64,000 nucleotides of DNA from Saccharospirillaceae bacterium (GTDB taxonomy: Bacteria; Pseudomonadota; Gammaproteobacteria; Pseudomonadales; Oceanobacteraceae), in the NCBI GenBank assembly GCA_022448365.1, contig JAKVCS010000007.1:36839-100838 (forward strand). The letters are read 5' to 3'. A program made the position numbers and the translations under genes. This document shows positions 1 to 7,482 of this stretch, in pieces. Position 1 is the stretch's first letter, and the number at the start of each line of letters is the position of its first letter. Under the pieces are notes generated by a model. It worked only from the letters and a program-made list of their open reading frames with translations, was not told the DNA's origin and made no database searches.

Positions 1-719
1 CTCAGTTGGATACCCATCTGAAACTGCCCTTAGGCACCAAGGGCAGTATTGATAACGGTTTGTTCCTGTTCCAATTCACTCTGCGTGAACGTGAATTCCG
101 TATCGAGAACGCAGACAGCAATAGCAAACAGCGTCTGTATGATATTGCGTTTCCGGTCAGCTACATCATCAAAAATGATAATGCGTCACGCTGGATTTTT
201 AACCTGACACCGGGGGTCAAATCGTCGCTGGAGTATTTCGGCACTGATGATTTATCCGCCAACGCTGTTGCTCAGTACAACAGCAGCAACAAAGGCCATG
301 GCTACAACTTGGGGATCGTTTACACACACAGTTTTGGTGAAGGAAAATTTGTGCCGCTGGCCAATTATCAATACAACAGCGGAAAAACCTTAAAAGCCAT
401 CGTCGGCTTCCCTTTTTCGCGCTTGAGTTATGCGCCCAGCCGAAAGCAGCACTACTTTGCCAAACTGACACCAGAAGGTGGCAGCTGGCACGTGTACAAC
501 AACGGCAAAGAAGATCAAACGTTTGATTTTCAACAAAAAGGAATTCGCTTCGGCTTAGGTGCCGAATTCCACGTTGGTGGGCCGGTATGGTTGGGCGGTG
601 AAGCCGGCGTTCAGTTTAATCAGGAACTGGAATTGGATAACGAGCAAGGCGTTAAAGATACCCTGAAGCTTGATGACAGTAGCTACATTCAACTTACTGC
701 CAAGCTACGCTTTAACTAA
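1..719 (+). CDS. Outer-membrane beta-barrel protein, 5' end cut by window edge
   Basis: The reading frame is open from the first bases of the window and ends with TAA at 717-719, so the start codon and signal peptide probably lie upstream; a TTG at position 6 is possible but has no visible ribosome binding site. The protein alternates short amphipathic strands with polar turns and ends in Leu-Arg-Phe-Asn, with aromatic residues at strand ends, as in outer-membrane barrels. Motifs such as GIRFGLGAEFHVGG and YIQLTAKLRFN look like final barrel strands. It may belong to one of the DUF-type barrel families; no substrate can be assigned. The family level call is inference from composition. Confidence 0.6.
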   Translation, partial: QLDTHLKLPLGTKGSIDNGLFLFQFTLREREFRIENADSNSKQRLYDIAFPVSYIIKNDNASRWIFNLTPGVKSSLEYFGTDDLSANAVAQYNSSNKGHGYNLGIVYTHSFGEGKFVPLANYQYNSGKTLKAIVGFPFSRLSYAPSRKQHYFAKLTPEGGSWHVYNNGKEDQTFDFQQKGIRFGLGAEFHVGGPVWLGGEAGVQFNQELELDNEQGVKDTLKLDDSSYIQLTAKLRFN

Positions 720-1116
720 AATATACAGTGCTATGACTAAACATCTGGATATTAACGGCTAAGCACATTTGTTAAGTCGTTAGTAACCTGATTTTTCGGC
801 TCAGATAAGCAGTAAAACTGCCCCATCACAAATACCTTTCGCTCAATTCTACAGTGTTAGCGGCATTCCCTTGGCACCTTATTTTCAATGCTCAAGCTGC
901 ACTATGACGTTAAAAAATTGCGGATACCAGATATTACAAGAACACCTGTGGTCATTGAATTTACAAGTCATAACGCGCCAATACTACTGTTTATCGACGA
1001 ATCTTTGCGTTGTGGCTAACAGAGTATTGCGTATATAGATAGCCTGCGCTATAAGCACTGCGCTCATTATTTATGGACGAGCGTATTCTGACCTAAAATT
1101 GTAAAGGATCACTATA
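720..1116. other. Intergenic region with no supported gene
   Basis: No reading frame of useful length or coding character is seen in these 397 bases. The stretch before 1117 should hold the promoter of the Bor-like pair. A TATATAGAT stretch near 1033-1041 with TTGCGT upstream is a weak candidate promoter only. A short TTAACGGC...GTTAAG pair around 754-776 is too close together to be an attC site. Confidence 0.4.
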
Positions 1117-1407
1117 ATGATCAAAAAATTGATTGCTGCATCTGCAATTGTCGCCTTAGCTGGCTGCTCTACTGTTACGATTCATCCCAAATCTGCAGCT
1201 AAGCTATCTTCTAATCCAACATTCGAAGAAAGCCAGACTTTCTACCTGTGGGGTCTTGTTGGAGAAAACCGCATCAACGTTTCTGAAATTTGTGGAAGTA
1301 AGGGTCCACTTCAAATGCAAACTCAACAAACGTTCGTTGATGGACTGTTGGGCGGAATTACTTTGGGGATTTATGCTCCTCATACAGCCAAAGTTTGGTG
1401 CAAATAA
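1117..1407 (+). CDS. Bor/Iss-family lipoprotein
   Basis: A 96-residue lipoprotein: the N terminus is a short lipoprotein signal with lipobox LAGC (Cys17). The C-terminal half carries the Bor hallmark, an ICG motif followed by a TQQTFVDGLLGGITLGIYAP block and a terminal Cys, closely like the lambda Bor protein that is linked to serum resistance in Escherichia coli. AAGGATC lies 7 bases before the ATG. It forms a tandem pair with the next gene, 12 bases away. The family call is strong; a role in serum resistance in this organism is not shown. Confidence 0.85.
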   Translation: MIKKLIAASAIVALAGCSTVTIHPKSAAKLSSNPTFEESQTFYLWGLVGENRINVSEICGSKGPLQMQTQQTFVDGLLGGITLGIYAPHTAKVWCK

Positions 1408-1419
1408 GATAGTTTAAGG

Positions 1420-1728
1420 ATGAAAATGATGAAAAAAGTAATTTTAGCTACTGCCTTGCTGCTAATGGCTGGCTGTTCAACGATTCACTTCGATCGTAAT
1501 CCAGAGCCACAAGCAACGCCTTTTCAGACTGAAGAATGGCATCATAATGCGATTCTGGCACTGGTTGAGGTTTCCGACCCCGTAAATCTGGAAGACAAGT
1601 GCGAAGGCAACAAAGAGTGGACCTCTGTAAAAACAGAACTGACCTTTGTAAACGGTCTGGTTAGCGGTTTAGTGAATATCTTCTTCCCACTGTGGTATCC
1701 GAAAACCGTAGAAGTTAGCTGTAAGTAA
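1420..1728 (+). CDS. Bor-like lipoprotein, second copy
   Basis: A 102-residue paralogue of the gene just upstream. It has a lipoprotein signal with lipobox MAGC, a Cys at about residue 61 and the pattern LTFVNGLVSGLVNIFFPLWYP with a terminal SCK, so it aligns end to end with Bor but is more diverged in the middle. The start could be the ATG at 1420 or the one at 1429 (MMKKVILATA); AAGGATG sits just before the first. The 12-base gap to its neighbour suggests one transcript. Confidence 0.75.
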   Translation: MKMMKKVILATALLLMAGCSTIHFDRNPEPQATPFQTEEWHHNAILALVEVSDPVNLEDKCEGNKEWTSVKTELTFVNGLVSGLVNIFFPLWYPKTVEVSCK

Positions 1729-1739
1729 TTACACTGATT

Positions 1740-2780
1740 CTACTCGGCTCTGGAGCGCCATTGCTCCAGGTCGAGGCGGATTTCTTTAATCCGTTCCTTC
1801 GCCTGCTCAGGCAGTTTCCAGGGCAGGTCGATGGTACGCCGCTCCAGAATTACCTCAGGCTGCAGATTTTCAGGCAGTACTTTCAGTCCTTCGTGATTAA
1901 TAATGTCATGCCCTATCGTAGCGTAGCGCTTAGGCAATTGCTCCACACGACAAACCGCCTGATGGTTCATAACTTTCTGTAATAATTGTGCGGTTCGAAA
2001 GGCTGAACAATTCACCGCTTCGTTCCAGCCACTATCGATATAACCATCGAAATCAAATGGGTTATTCACAACCCAGCGTCGGTTTTCACAGCGAATATAA
2101 GGAATGACAGTCTGTTGATTAAGCGGATCGGGCTGATTCGCCAGAATCCGGTTCCAAAAGCGAAGACCGTTAAAGTTGGCAGTTAAATCAGCGTAAGAAA
2201 ATACGCCGGTTGTTTGCGCGCCGTAATACAAAGACTCAGACCAATCACCGAATAAAAAACCAAACTCTGTGCCTTCTCGCAAACGATTGGTCACCTCAAA
2301 ATAACTATGACCCTCGGTAAAAAAATGGCCCAGCTTATCACTGCCAATTTCAACGCCATTCACCTTAATAACCGCTGCGATTCGTTCACTCAGCACCAAC
2401 GTCGGCGCTTCTTTCGGCAGGTAATCCTGATAAATTGAATCTGAAAAAGAGACTCTGCGTCTATCAACCTGTGGCGATTGCTCAGCAAAACTCTCAAGCT
2501 GGCCAACCAGTGGTCGTGCCAATTGATACTGCAGCTGACCATATAGTCGATTGATATCGCACTGCGGTCTTTTTATATGATGGATTTTCTTATGCTGCAG
2601 TGGCCGGGGAAAAGCCGAGTTGGCTTTATCAACCGCCAACCGCATACGACGATTGACTTCCTGGGCAATAATTTCGGAGCTGTCATCTAACCCCGTGAGC
2701 TGAGTAAACTGATCTACTTCGGCTGCATCAACTGTCGTCAGCTTCAGCACCACTAAACCAAAAGATAACCAATACTTCAT
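1740..2780 (-). CDS. Exported protein of unknown function
   Basis: About 346 residues. The ATG at 2780 is preceded by AGAGGTGG, which settles the start; an upstream in-frame GTG overlaps that ribosome binding site. The first 20 residues are a signal peptide ending near VDAAEVD. A central GSDKLGHFFTEGHSYFE block is the most distinctive segment and carries His and Asp residues that could bind metal. It reads convergently with the Bor-like pair. I do not recognise the family with certainty. A periplasmic or surface location follows from the signal peptide. Confidence 0.6.
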   Translation of the reverse strand: MKYWLSFGLVVLKLTTVDAAEVDQFTQLTGLDDSSEIIAQEVNRRMRLAVDKANSAFPRPLQHKKIHHIKRPQCDINRLYGQLQYQLARPLVGQLESFAEQSPQVDRRRVSFSDSIYQDYLPKEAPTLVLSERIAAVIKVNGVEIGSDKLGHFFTEGHSYFEVTNRLREGTEFGFLFGDWSESLYYGAQTTGVFSYADLTANFNGLRFWNRILANQPDPLNQQTVIPYIRCENRRWVVNNPFDFDGYIDSGWNEAVNCSAFRTAQLLQKVMNHQAVCRVEQLPKRYATIGHDIINHEGLKVLPENLQPEVILERRTIDLPWKLPEQAKERIKEIRLDLEQWRSRAE

Positions 2781-2882
2781 AACCACCTCTTTGTAGCCCG
2801 GAAGTATAACGTGAGAAGTGATTAAATAATGTACAAAAGCGTAAAACCGTTGTAGTTAACCGTTGCCACTGCATTACTGTAC

Positions 2883-3509
2883 TCAAATCGTGCCGTTTTT
2901 CCTGGCTACAATAAATACAGACTCGTAACTGGTCTGCCACTCGCGTTCAATGCTGAAACCTGATTTCCGCAATTTTTCAATTAACTGCTGTCGGGTAAAA
3001 CGACTGACATAAGGTGCCAGACCCAGCCGTTGCATAGCAGAGATTAACCAACGAAACACGATATTCACTTCCCCAATTAACGAAGTGCTGGAAACAAATA
3101 CGCCATCGGTTTTTAACAGCTGATGGACCCGGTCGATGGCCTCATCGACATCTTCCAAAAGATGTAAAACATTCAGCCCCAGCACCATATCAAAACTGCC
3201 GTCAGCGTTGTGAAGCTGATCTAACGTACCCTGCTGAAAACGGATATTTTCTACATTCGCGTCTTTAGCCCGTTGTTCAGCAATCGCAATCATATTGCCT
3301 GAGATATCGGTCGCGACAATCTGTTTTACATAAGGAGCATGAAGCACAGCCGTACCACCAGTACCGCAACCAAACTCCAAAACCTGGCTTTGTGGTGTTA
3401 AATACTCGCGTGTAATGTCTAACTTCTTCTGGTAGGTCGCCTGGTCCTTGATTGGGCTTTTAACGTACTTCTCAGCACTGTCATCCCAGAACTTTTTTGA
3501 ATCTTTCAT
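2883..3509 (-). CDS. Class I SAM-dependent methyltransferase
   Basis: A 208-residue protein with the Rossmann-type methyltransferase fold. Motif I is VLEFGCGTGG at residues 43-52, followed by an acidic turn (ATDIS) and a motif like VLGLNVLHLLEDV that resembles the UbiE/COQ5 and Methyltransf_11 families. The C-terminal part (residues 145-208) is typical of small-molecule methyltransferases. The substrate is unknown. The start lies 7 bases after the stop of the truncated GFA gene, so the two, and the transglutaminase gene before them, may share a transcript. Confidence 0.75.
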   Translation of the reverse strand: MKDSKKFWDDSAEKYVKSPIKDQATYQKKLDITREYLTPQSQVLEFGCGTGGTAVLHAPYVKQIVATDISGNMIAIAEQRAKDANVENIRFQQGTLDQLHNADGSFDMVLGLNVLHLLEDVDEAIDRVHQLLKTDGVFVSSTSLIGEVNIVFRWLISAMQRLGLAPYVSRFTRQQLIEKLRKSGFSIEREWQTSYESVFIVARKNGTI

Positions 3510-3516
3510 ATTTCTA

Positions 3517-3699
3517 TCACTCGAATTCGCTATAGCCCGGAATATCCGAGTTCAGCTGATACCAACTGGCTTTACTGGAGAATGCTGCCGAATGGGCTTT
3601 GCGGCAGGTCTGACAGTGGCAGTGCACAATTTCTTCAATGCCGTCTTTTAAGGTGTACGTCACCTTGTTACACATACAGCTGCCGGTTATCGGAGTCAT
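3517..3699 (-). pseudogene. Truncated GFA-family (CENP-V/GFA) protein
   Basis: Sixty codons that match the N-terminal half of GFA-domain proteins: GSCMCNKVTY holds the first zinc-binding Cys pair and HCHCQTCRKAHSAAF the second Cys cluster. Full proteins of this family are about 120-140 residues and have a further C-terminal Cys motif. Here the frame stops after GYSEFE, where the family normally continues with a conserved Ser-Ser-Pro segment. The next gene begins 7 bases later, so the C-terminal half has been lost. It is probably a non-functional remnant. Confidence 0.65.
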
Positions 3700-3701
3700 G
3701 G

Positions 3702-4274
3702 TTAAGCCTCGTTAACATCCGGTAAATTATCAGCCACCTGTTGGTACGTTGAATACGTGGTTAGCAGGTCGACAACCTCCGGCATCGGTTCTGCCCATAA
3801 CTCTGGGAGATCTGCCTCTCCTGAATTGGCGATAGCGAAAGCCAGTTTTTCGATTGGTGGGCAGAACTCAGCATTCACACCTTCCTTGTTACCTCTGGCA
3901 TCGATCCGATACCAACCGTGTTTCTCAAGATAAACGGCGTTTAAACCGTGAATACAGAAAGGTGGTGCATCGGTGATGGTCAGGCGCTGATAACACAACG
4001 CGGTGGGAATATTGTTCGCCCGCAGCAATGCCGCTAACAAGTGGCTCTTGGCATAACAGTATCCGGTGCCGTGTTTCAGAACATCGGAAGCTTTGCAGGT
4101 AACCGGATTTTGCTGATAATCCCAGCTGTGGTTAATTTCATCGCGAACAAACTCAAAACAACAGCGGGCGATTTCTTCCTGGTTTGAAGCATTTGCTGCC
4201 AGTTGCTTGGCTTTAGCAAGCACTTCGGGAGCCTGCCAGTCGATGTAGATTGAGGAAGCGAGATATTGATTCAT
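3702..4274 (-). CDS. Transglutaminase-like cysteine protein
   Basis: A 190-residue protein with the transglutaminase-like (papain-related) catalytic layout: Cys73 in GTGYCYAKS, His109 in CIHGLNAVY and Asp125 in YRIDARG. There is no signal peptide, so it is likely cytoplasmic. Bacterial members act as peptidases, amidases or transferases and the reaction cannot be read from sequence. It ends just before the GFA remnant and follows a small exported protein with a 2-base gap, suggesting a run of co-directional genes. Confidence 0.75.
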   Translation of the reverse strand: MNQYLASSIYIDWQAPEVLAKAKQLAANASNQEEIARCCFEFVRDEINHSWDYQQNPVTCKASDVLKHGTGYCYAKSHLLAALLRANNIPTALCYQRLTITDAPPFCIHGLNAVYLEKHGWYRIDARGNKEGVNAEFCPPIEKLAFAIANSGEADLPELWAEPMPEVVDLLTTYSTYQQVADNLPDVNEA

Positions 4275-4276
4275 TG

Positions 4277-4681
4277 TTACTTATAATCATCCTTATGCCA
4301 GACACTTTGATAACGCAACTCACCGGTCGCTGATTGAAAAGACTGAGCATAAACAAGGCGAAATCCACGATTGTTATAACCGTCAGACTGTTGAGAAAAA
4401 TCATTGTAGTCCTGGTTAATGTGCCAATACCAGGAGTACTTTCTACTCGGGCCATTACCGTATTTCACCCGATACTCGAAATCTCCTTTGTGCCACCGCC
4501 CTTCGACAGCCGTGATCCAGTAGCCTTTTGCAAAGAAATCGTTGTCTTCATCAAAGTTATTAAGAACCTGAAAGTAGCTGTCTAAGTCGGACTTTTTCAT
4601 CCAGGATGTGAATTCTTTGTCATCAGCTTGAGCGCTGGTGATCAGGAGGAGTGAAATAGTGAGTGCGATGGCTATCTTCAT
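4277..4681 (-). CDS. Small exported protein of unknown function
   Basis: A 134-residue protein with a clear signal peptide (about 19 residues, cleavage after AQA). The mature part is rich in Trp, Tyr and Asp, with a repeated pattern of the kind GYWITAVEGRW and GFRLVYAQSFQ, ending in RYQSVWHKDD. This loosely resembles the bacterial tandem-repeat domain in which G-[FY]-R is followed by RYAAIW, but that match is weak. GGGAAATC precedes the ATG. No function is assigned. Confidence 0.5.
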   Translation of the reverse strand: MKIAIALTISLLLITSAQADDKEFTSWMKKSDLDSYFQVLNNFDEDNDFFAKGYWITAVEGRWHKGDFEYRVKYGNGPSRKYSWYWHINQDYNDFSQQSDGYNNRGFRLVYAQSFQSATGELRYQSVWHKDDYK

Positions 4682-4874
4682 GATTTCCCTTTCTTTAGTT
4701 ACGGCCTTCCGGGTTAGTTAAGTTGACGCTTTCTTAGCGGGTTTTGATAAAATAAGTACCGGTTTACGAGCCCGTTGCTGCTTCTTATACGTGTCAGTGA
4801 ACAAAGTACGCCTCTTTCTCCATAAACTCAAAAAACTAGCTTTGGCGTAGCGGCTGTTTAAATGCGCGAGTAAT

Positions 4875-5489
4875 TCAACAATCGTGTTGCTGGCACTTCT
4901 TATATTTATTGGGAACGTACTTATAATGCCCGGTAATTTTATAGTCGAAAAGCATGTCTTCGAGTTCAGGGCCGCGGCCAATGTTATGCACAATCATGGG
5001 GTTACCGGTAGCAGGATTAATCCTTTCGGTGACGATACCAATGTGAGGGAGATTCCCCGGTAACATCCAGGTTACTAGGTTGCCCGGCTTATAATCTCCG
5101 GCATTTCGGGTAACTGCCAGCTCTTGGCCGTGCCGCATGAAAAACGTCTGAAGATTAGGAACTCGTCGATGGTCAATATTTTTGTCAGGATGCTTTAGAC
5201 CCCATATTCGGTTTGATGGGTATTGGCTAAAGTGGGTTTTTATATCTTCATGTACTAACTGCTGCAGATCAGTGCCTAGCTTACGATATGAACGTATAAC
5301 TACATCTGTGCATACACCAATTTCTTTTGGAACGTCACCCATTGGGTAGCCGATAGCTACGTATGCACCATCGTAACGAACATCATGCTTTGTTCTTTCG
5401 TGTGCAGCGCTAACAAGATCCTGCTCGAAATCTAAAGCAGCCACATTTATCGAGGCTACACCGGCTAAAATCAAAATAATTCTACGCAC
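4875..5489 (-). CDS. DUF1287 family exported protein (YijF-like)
   Basis: A 204-residue protein with a signal peptide (first 18 residues). It matches the DUF1287 family: YVAIGYPMGDVPKEIGVCTDVVIRS with the conserved Cys-Thr-Asp, a central LVHEDIKTHF block, and HIGIVTER followed by MIVHNIGRGP. The family is related to NlpC/P60-type Cys-His hydrolases and its role is not established. The gene starts just left of the leftmost attC-like site (5504-5567), where a further cassette would be expected, but no matching attC end follows its stop codon. Confidence 0.75.
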   Translation of the reverse strand: MRRIILILAGVASINVAALDFEQDLVSAAHERTKHDVRYDGAYVAIGYPMGDVPKEIGVCTDVVIRSYRKLGTDLQQLVHEDIKTHFSQYPSNRIWGLKHPDKNIDHRRVPNLQTFFMRHGQELAVTRNAGDYKPGNLVTWMLPGNLPHIGIVTERINPATGNPMIVHNIGRGPELEDMLFDYKITGHYKYVPNKYKKCQQHDC

Positions 5490-5503
5490 TCAAACTCCAT
5501 TAA

Positions 5504-5567
5504 ATATAACGTTTAAGCTAAAGGTCAGCACTTTGCGCCGTCCAATGCCTTGAGCCATTTGTTATTG
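5504..5567 (-). repeat. attC-like site 1 (leftmost)
   Basis: 64 bases. On the minus strand R'' is CAATAAC and R' is GTTATAT. GCTCAAGG and CCTTTAGC form an almost complete inner stem with one mismatch, as attC sites do. It closes the small cassette to its right and opens onto the DUF1287 gene. Confidence 0.7.
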
Positions 5568-5620
5568 ATCATGGTACAAACTCAACAGTTTTCTTCTCAG
5601 AAATCAAGTTTTCCCACGCT

Positions 5621-5788
5621 TTAAACGTTTTGGCATGTCTTCTTGGCTGTTGTATATATCCGAGTTACACGGTTACCGATGCTGTAAGTATCTTGACGAT
5701 TGAGTTTTGAAGGGTTGTGTTGCCAATCTTCATTGGACGAAGCGGTAAACTTCAGTAGCAACGGGATTAATCTCTGGTTTCGTATCAT
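5621..5788 (-). CDS. Possible 55-residue cassette protein
   Basis: A short frame starting at ATG 5788-5786, seven bases into its cassette, and ending at TAA 5623-5621. The product is basic (MIRNQRLIPLL at the start, TAKKTCQNV at the end) with no recognisable motif. There is no good ribosome binding site. The position close behind the recombination site is typical for cassette genes, but the frame could also be chance; a second frame overlapping its 3' end looks like a decayed gene tail. Low confidence. Confidence 0.3.
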   Translation of the reverse strand: MIRNQRLIPLLLKFTASSNEDWQHNPSKLNRQDTYSIGNRVTRIYTTAKKTCQNV

Positions 5789-5794
5789 CAGAAG

Positions 5795-5884
5795 CCTTAA
5801 CGCCCGTCTTAACAGGCGTAAAATAAGCAGGCTATAATTAGCGACGAAGGAGCGTAAGCCTGCTGTTTTGCGTCCTTGTTAAAG
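5795..5884 (-). repeat. attC-like site 2
   Basis: 90 bases. R'' is CTTTAAC and R' GTTAAGG on the minus strand, with an AGCAGGCT/AGCCTGCT perfect inner stem. The central part shares CGTCGCTAATT with site 6, so the two are of the same attC type. Confidence 0.8.
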
Positions 5885-5900
5885 TTTTTTTTAGAGCTAC

Positions 5901-6488
5901 TTAGCACATGAGTAACCTATTTAGTTTTTTTACGACAGGCTCTCTAGCTTTTTTAGTTTTAAATACTGTTGGAATATGTAGAAGAAAGCCACGCCATTTA
6001 TAGTCCGAAACTTTGCGTTCATTTCCACTAATGAAGCTATGTAAATCAGTTGCTGATTCCCTATTGAATGCCCATAGCTGATGCCCTTTATGCTCAATAG
6101 AATAATATGCTTCATTAGGCCAGTCGAGGGCATGGATTTGATTAGTACCACAACTATTACACCTAACCGATCCTAAATCGAATCCGTGGCTTCTTGTTAA
6201 GTATTTTGAATGAGCCCAATTATTTGGTGAATAACCTTCAGGCAAATCAGTAATGGACTGTACAGAACCATGAAGCCCCTCAAAAAAAAAAGCTCCATGC
6301 CATTTATGGCCACAACTGTCACTTATAATGTGGTAATCAAAAAATTTGCTCTTCTGAAAGAAGGGAACATCTTTTTTAAAAGAAATTTTTACAACTTCAG
6401 CGAATTCAAATACTGCAATCCCATTGCAATTTTTGCAACGAACATCAACTTTATGTGGCATTGGGTTCCGCTCATATGTACCAGTCAC
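5901..6488 (-). CDS. Cassette protein with paired Cys-x2-Cys motifs, unknown function
   Basis: 195 residues from a GTG start at 6488, which has GAGGA about 8 bases upstream; an internal ATG at 6461 is an alternative. Two CxxC pairs (CKNC near residue 18 and CNSC near residue 110) plus a CGHKWHG segment suggest a zinc-ribbon-like fold. The C terminus is basic (KTKKAREPVVKK). I recognise no family. It lies between attC-like sites 2 and 3, so it is a complete single-gene cassette. Confidence 0.6.
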   Translation of the reverse strand: MTGTYERNPMPHKVDVRCKNCNGIAVFEFAEVVKISFKKDVPFFQKSKFFDYHIISDSCGHKWHGAFFFEGLHGSVQSITDLPEGYSPNNWAHSKYLTRSHGFDLGSVRCNSCGTNQIHALDWPNEAYYSIEHKGHQLWAFNRESATDLHSFISGNERKVSDYKWRGFLLHIPTVFKTKKAREPVVKKLNRLLMC

Positions 6489-6504
6489 CGTTGCTTCCTC
6501 GTAG

Positions 6505-6578
6505 CTCTAACGCCCAAAGCAGCGGCGAGTTTACGAGACCACCCGGCTTGCTGGCGATACTGGCTGGCTTTGTTAGTA
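6505..6578 (-). repeat. attC-like site 3
   Basis: 74 bases. R'' is TACTAAC and R' GTTAGAG on the minus strand. CAAAGCCAGC pairs with GCTGCTTTG leaving one extra base on one strand, as expected for the extrahelical base that orients attC recombination. Confidence 0.8.
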
Positions 6579-6585
6579 GCGGCTA

Positions 6586-6843
6586 TTAACCTTTTGCTAG
6601 TATTAGCCAACATTTATCAGCACCACCAACCAACAATTTTGCAGCTTTAGAAGCAGCTTTTTTGTGACCAAGATATACCGCTTGATACACAAGATCGCCA
6701 ACTTCTGTTTTTCTTAAGTGCGGCGGAAGCTTATCGAAAATTTCGATTTTTCCATGTGCATCCTTCATTGCAGCCATCAAAACTGCATCCCGTAGTGCAT
6801 ACCAATCACCACCAGAATACCCAGAGTTGTAAAAATCACTCAT
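6586..6843 (-). CDS. Small cassette protein, unknown function
   Basis: An 85-residue protein, MSDFYNSGYSGGDWYALRD at the N terminus and an Ala/Lys-rich helix toward the end. No signal peptide or metal motif. The central part (LPPHLRKTEVGDLVYQAVYLG) reads like a compact helical domain. The stop codon lies 8 bases from attC-like site 3, giving a typical tight single-gene cassette. Function unknown. Confidence 0.55.
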   Translation of the reverse strand: MSDFYNSGYSGGDWYALRDAVLMAAMKDAHGKIEIFDKLPPHLRKTEVGDLVYQAVYLGHKKAASKAAKLLVGGADKCWLILAKG

Positions 6844-6853
6844 TATTAATGCC

Positions 6854-6933
6854 TACTAACGCCTTGTACATGCGCTAGCGTTTTGGTAGTCCGAACGGCG
6901 AAGCCGTGTTGTTTGTGCTGCAACTTGTTATAT
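6854..6933 (-). repeat. attC-like site 4
   Basis: 80 bases. R'' is ATATAAC and R' GTTAGTA on the minus strand; a hairpin ACGGCTTCGCCGT sits inside. The stop codon of the adjoining gene lies within R''. Confidence 0.75.
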
Positions 6934-7356
6934 GCCATTTTCAATTTGTTTTACATAATTAGTAAATTTTTCAGGCTCAATATCTGACACTATTAATGAA
7001 AACCTTGAATAAATAAATTGGTTATCTTGTTTTCTAAGCGGTATGAGATATGTATATCCCGACTTCAAGAAAACCGGACATACTGCTCTAGGAACGCTAG
7101 TGTCATGTCGAAGTGATACTTTCTGGCCTTCTTTAAGGTTGCCTTTAAGTACTTGAATTACCTTAGCTGTTGCACTCTCAGTTTTAGTGTATCTACTATT
7201 GTTACTTTGGTTAGTACTTGAAATTTCTACTACCAATACCTCATCGTAAGCTTCTAGTTCAGAGATGGGGTATTTTTCCGGCTCAACCCTGTTCTTACAG
7301 GCGTATGAGCCGCAAGAGAAAAGAATGAGTAGAATTGATAGATACTTAATTTTCAT
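6928..7356 (-). CDS. Exported cassette protein, possibly NTR/TIMP-like
   Basis: 142 residues from ATG 7356, which has GGAGC upstream; a longer frame to 7389 would start inside the attC. The N terminus is a signal peptide (MKIKYLSILLILFSCGSYAC), with a Cys at a position that could be lipid modified although the lipobox is not canonical. The mature part has VLVVEISST, a VIQVLKGNLKEGQ block and a late Cys before an aromatic strand, which loosely resembles bacterial netrin/TIMP-like domains. That resemblance is weak. Single-gene cassette. Confidence 0.5.
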   Translation of the reverse strand: MKIKYLSILLILFSCGSYACKNRVEPEKYPISELEAYDEVLVVEISSTNQSNNSRYTKTESATAKVIQVLKGNLKEGQKVSLRHDTSVPRAVCPVFLKSGYTYLIPLRKQDNQFIYSRFSLIVSDIEPEKFTNYVKQIENGI

Positions 7357-7371
7357 TTGTTTGCTCCGTGC

Positions 7372-7482
7372 ATATAACGCCCGCAACATGCGCAGGTTGT
7401 AGTGGCGAGTTTTACTGTTAAGTTGCGAAGCAACAGTAAAACGAAACCACGGAAAACTGTCGCGCGCTTGCGCTTGTTATGT
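7372..7482 (-). repeat. attC-like site 5
   Basis: 111 bases, the longest of the six. R'' is ACATAAC and R' GTTATAT on the minus strand. The loop contains a long secondary hairpin in which TTTTACTGTT pairs with AACAGTAAAA. Confidence 0.8.

Noticed and set aside
754..776. TTAACGGC...GTTAAG pair as a seventh attC
   Set aside because: The arms are only about 20 bases apart; attC sites need about 55 or more, and there is no inner stem.
4690..4874. attC closing the DUF1287 cassette
   Set aside because: No R'' matching the cassette start (ATATAAC) was found; TAAC occurrences there lack partner boxes.
4718..4993. 91-codon minus-strand frame at the end of the DUF1287 gene
   Set aside because: It overlaps the DUF1287 gene in another frame, has no ribosome binding site and no family look.
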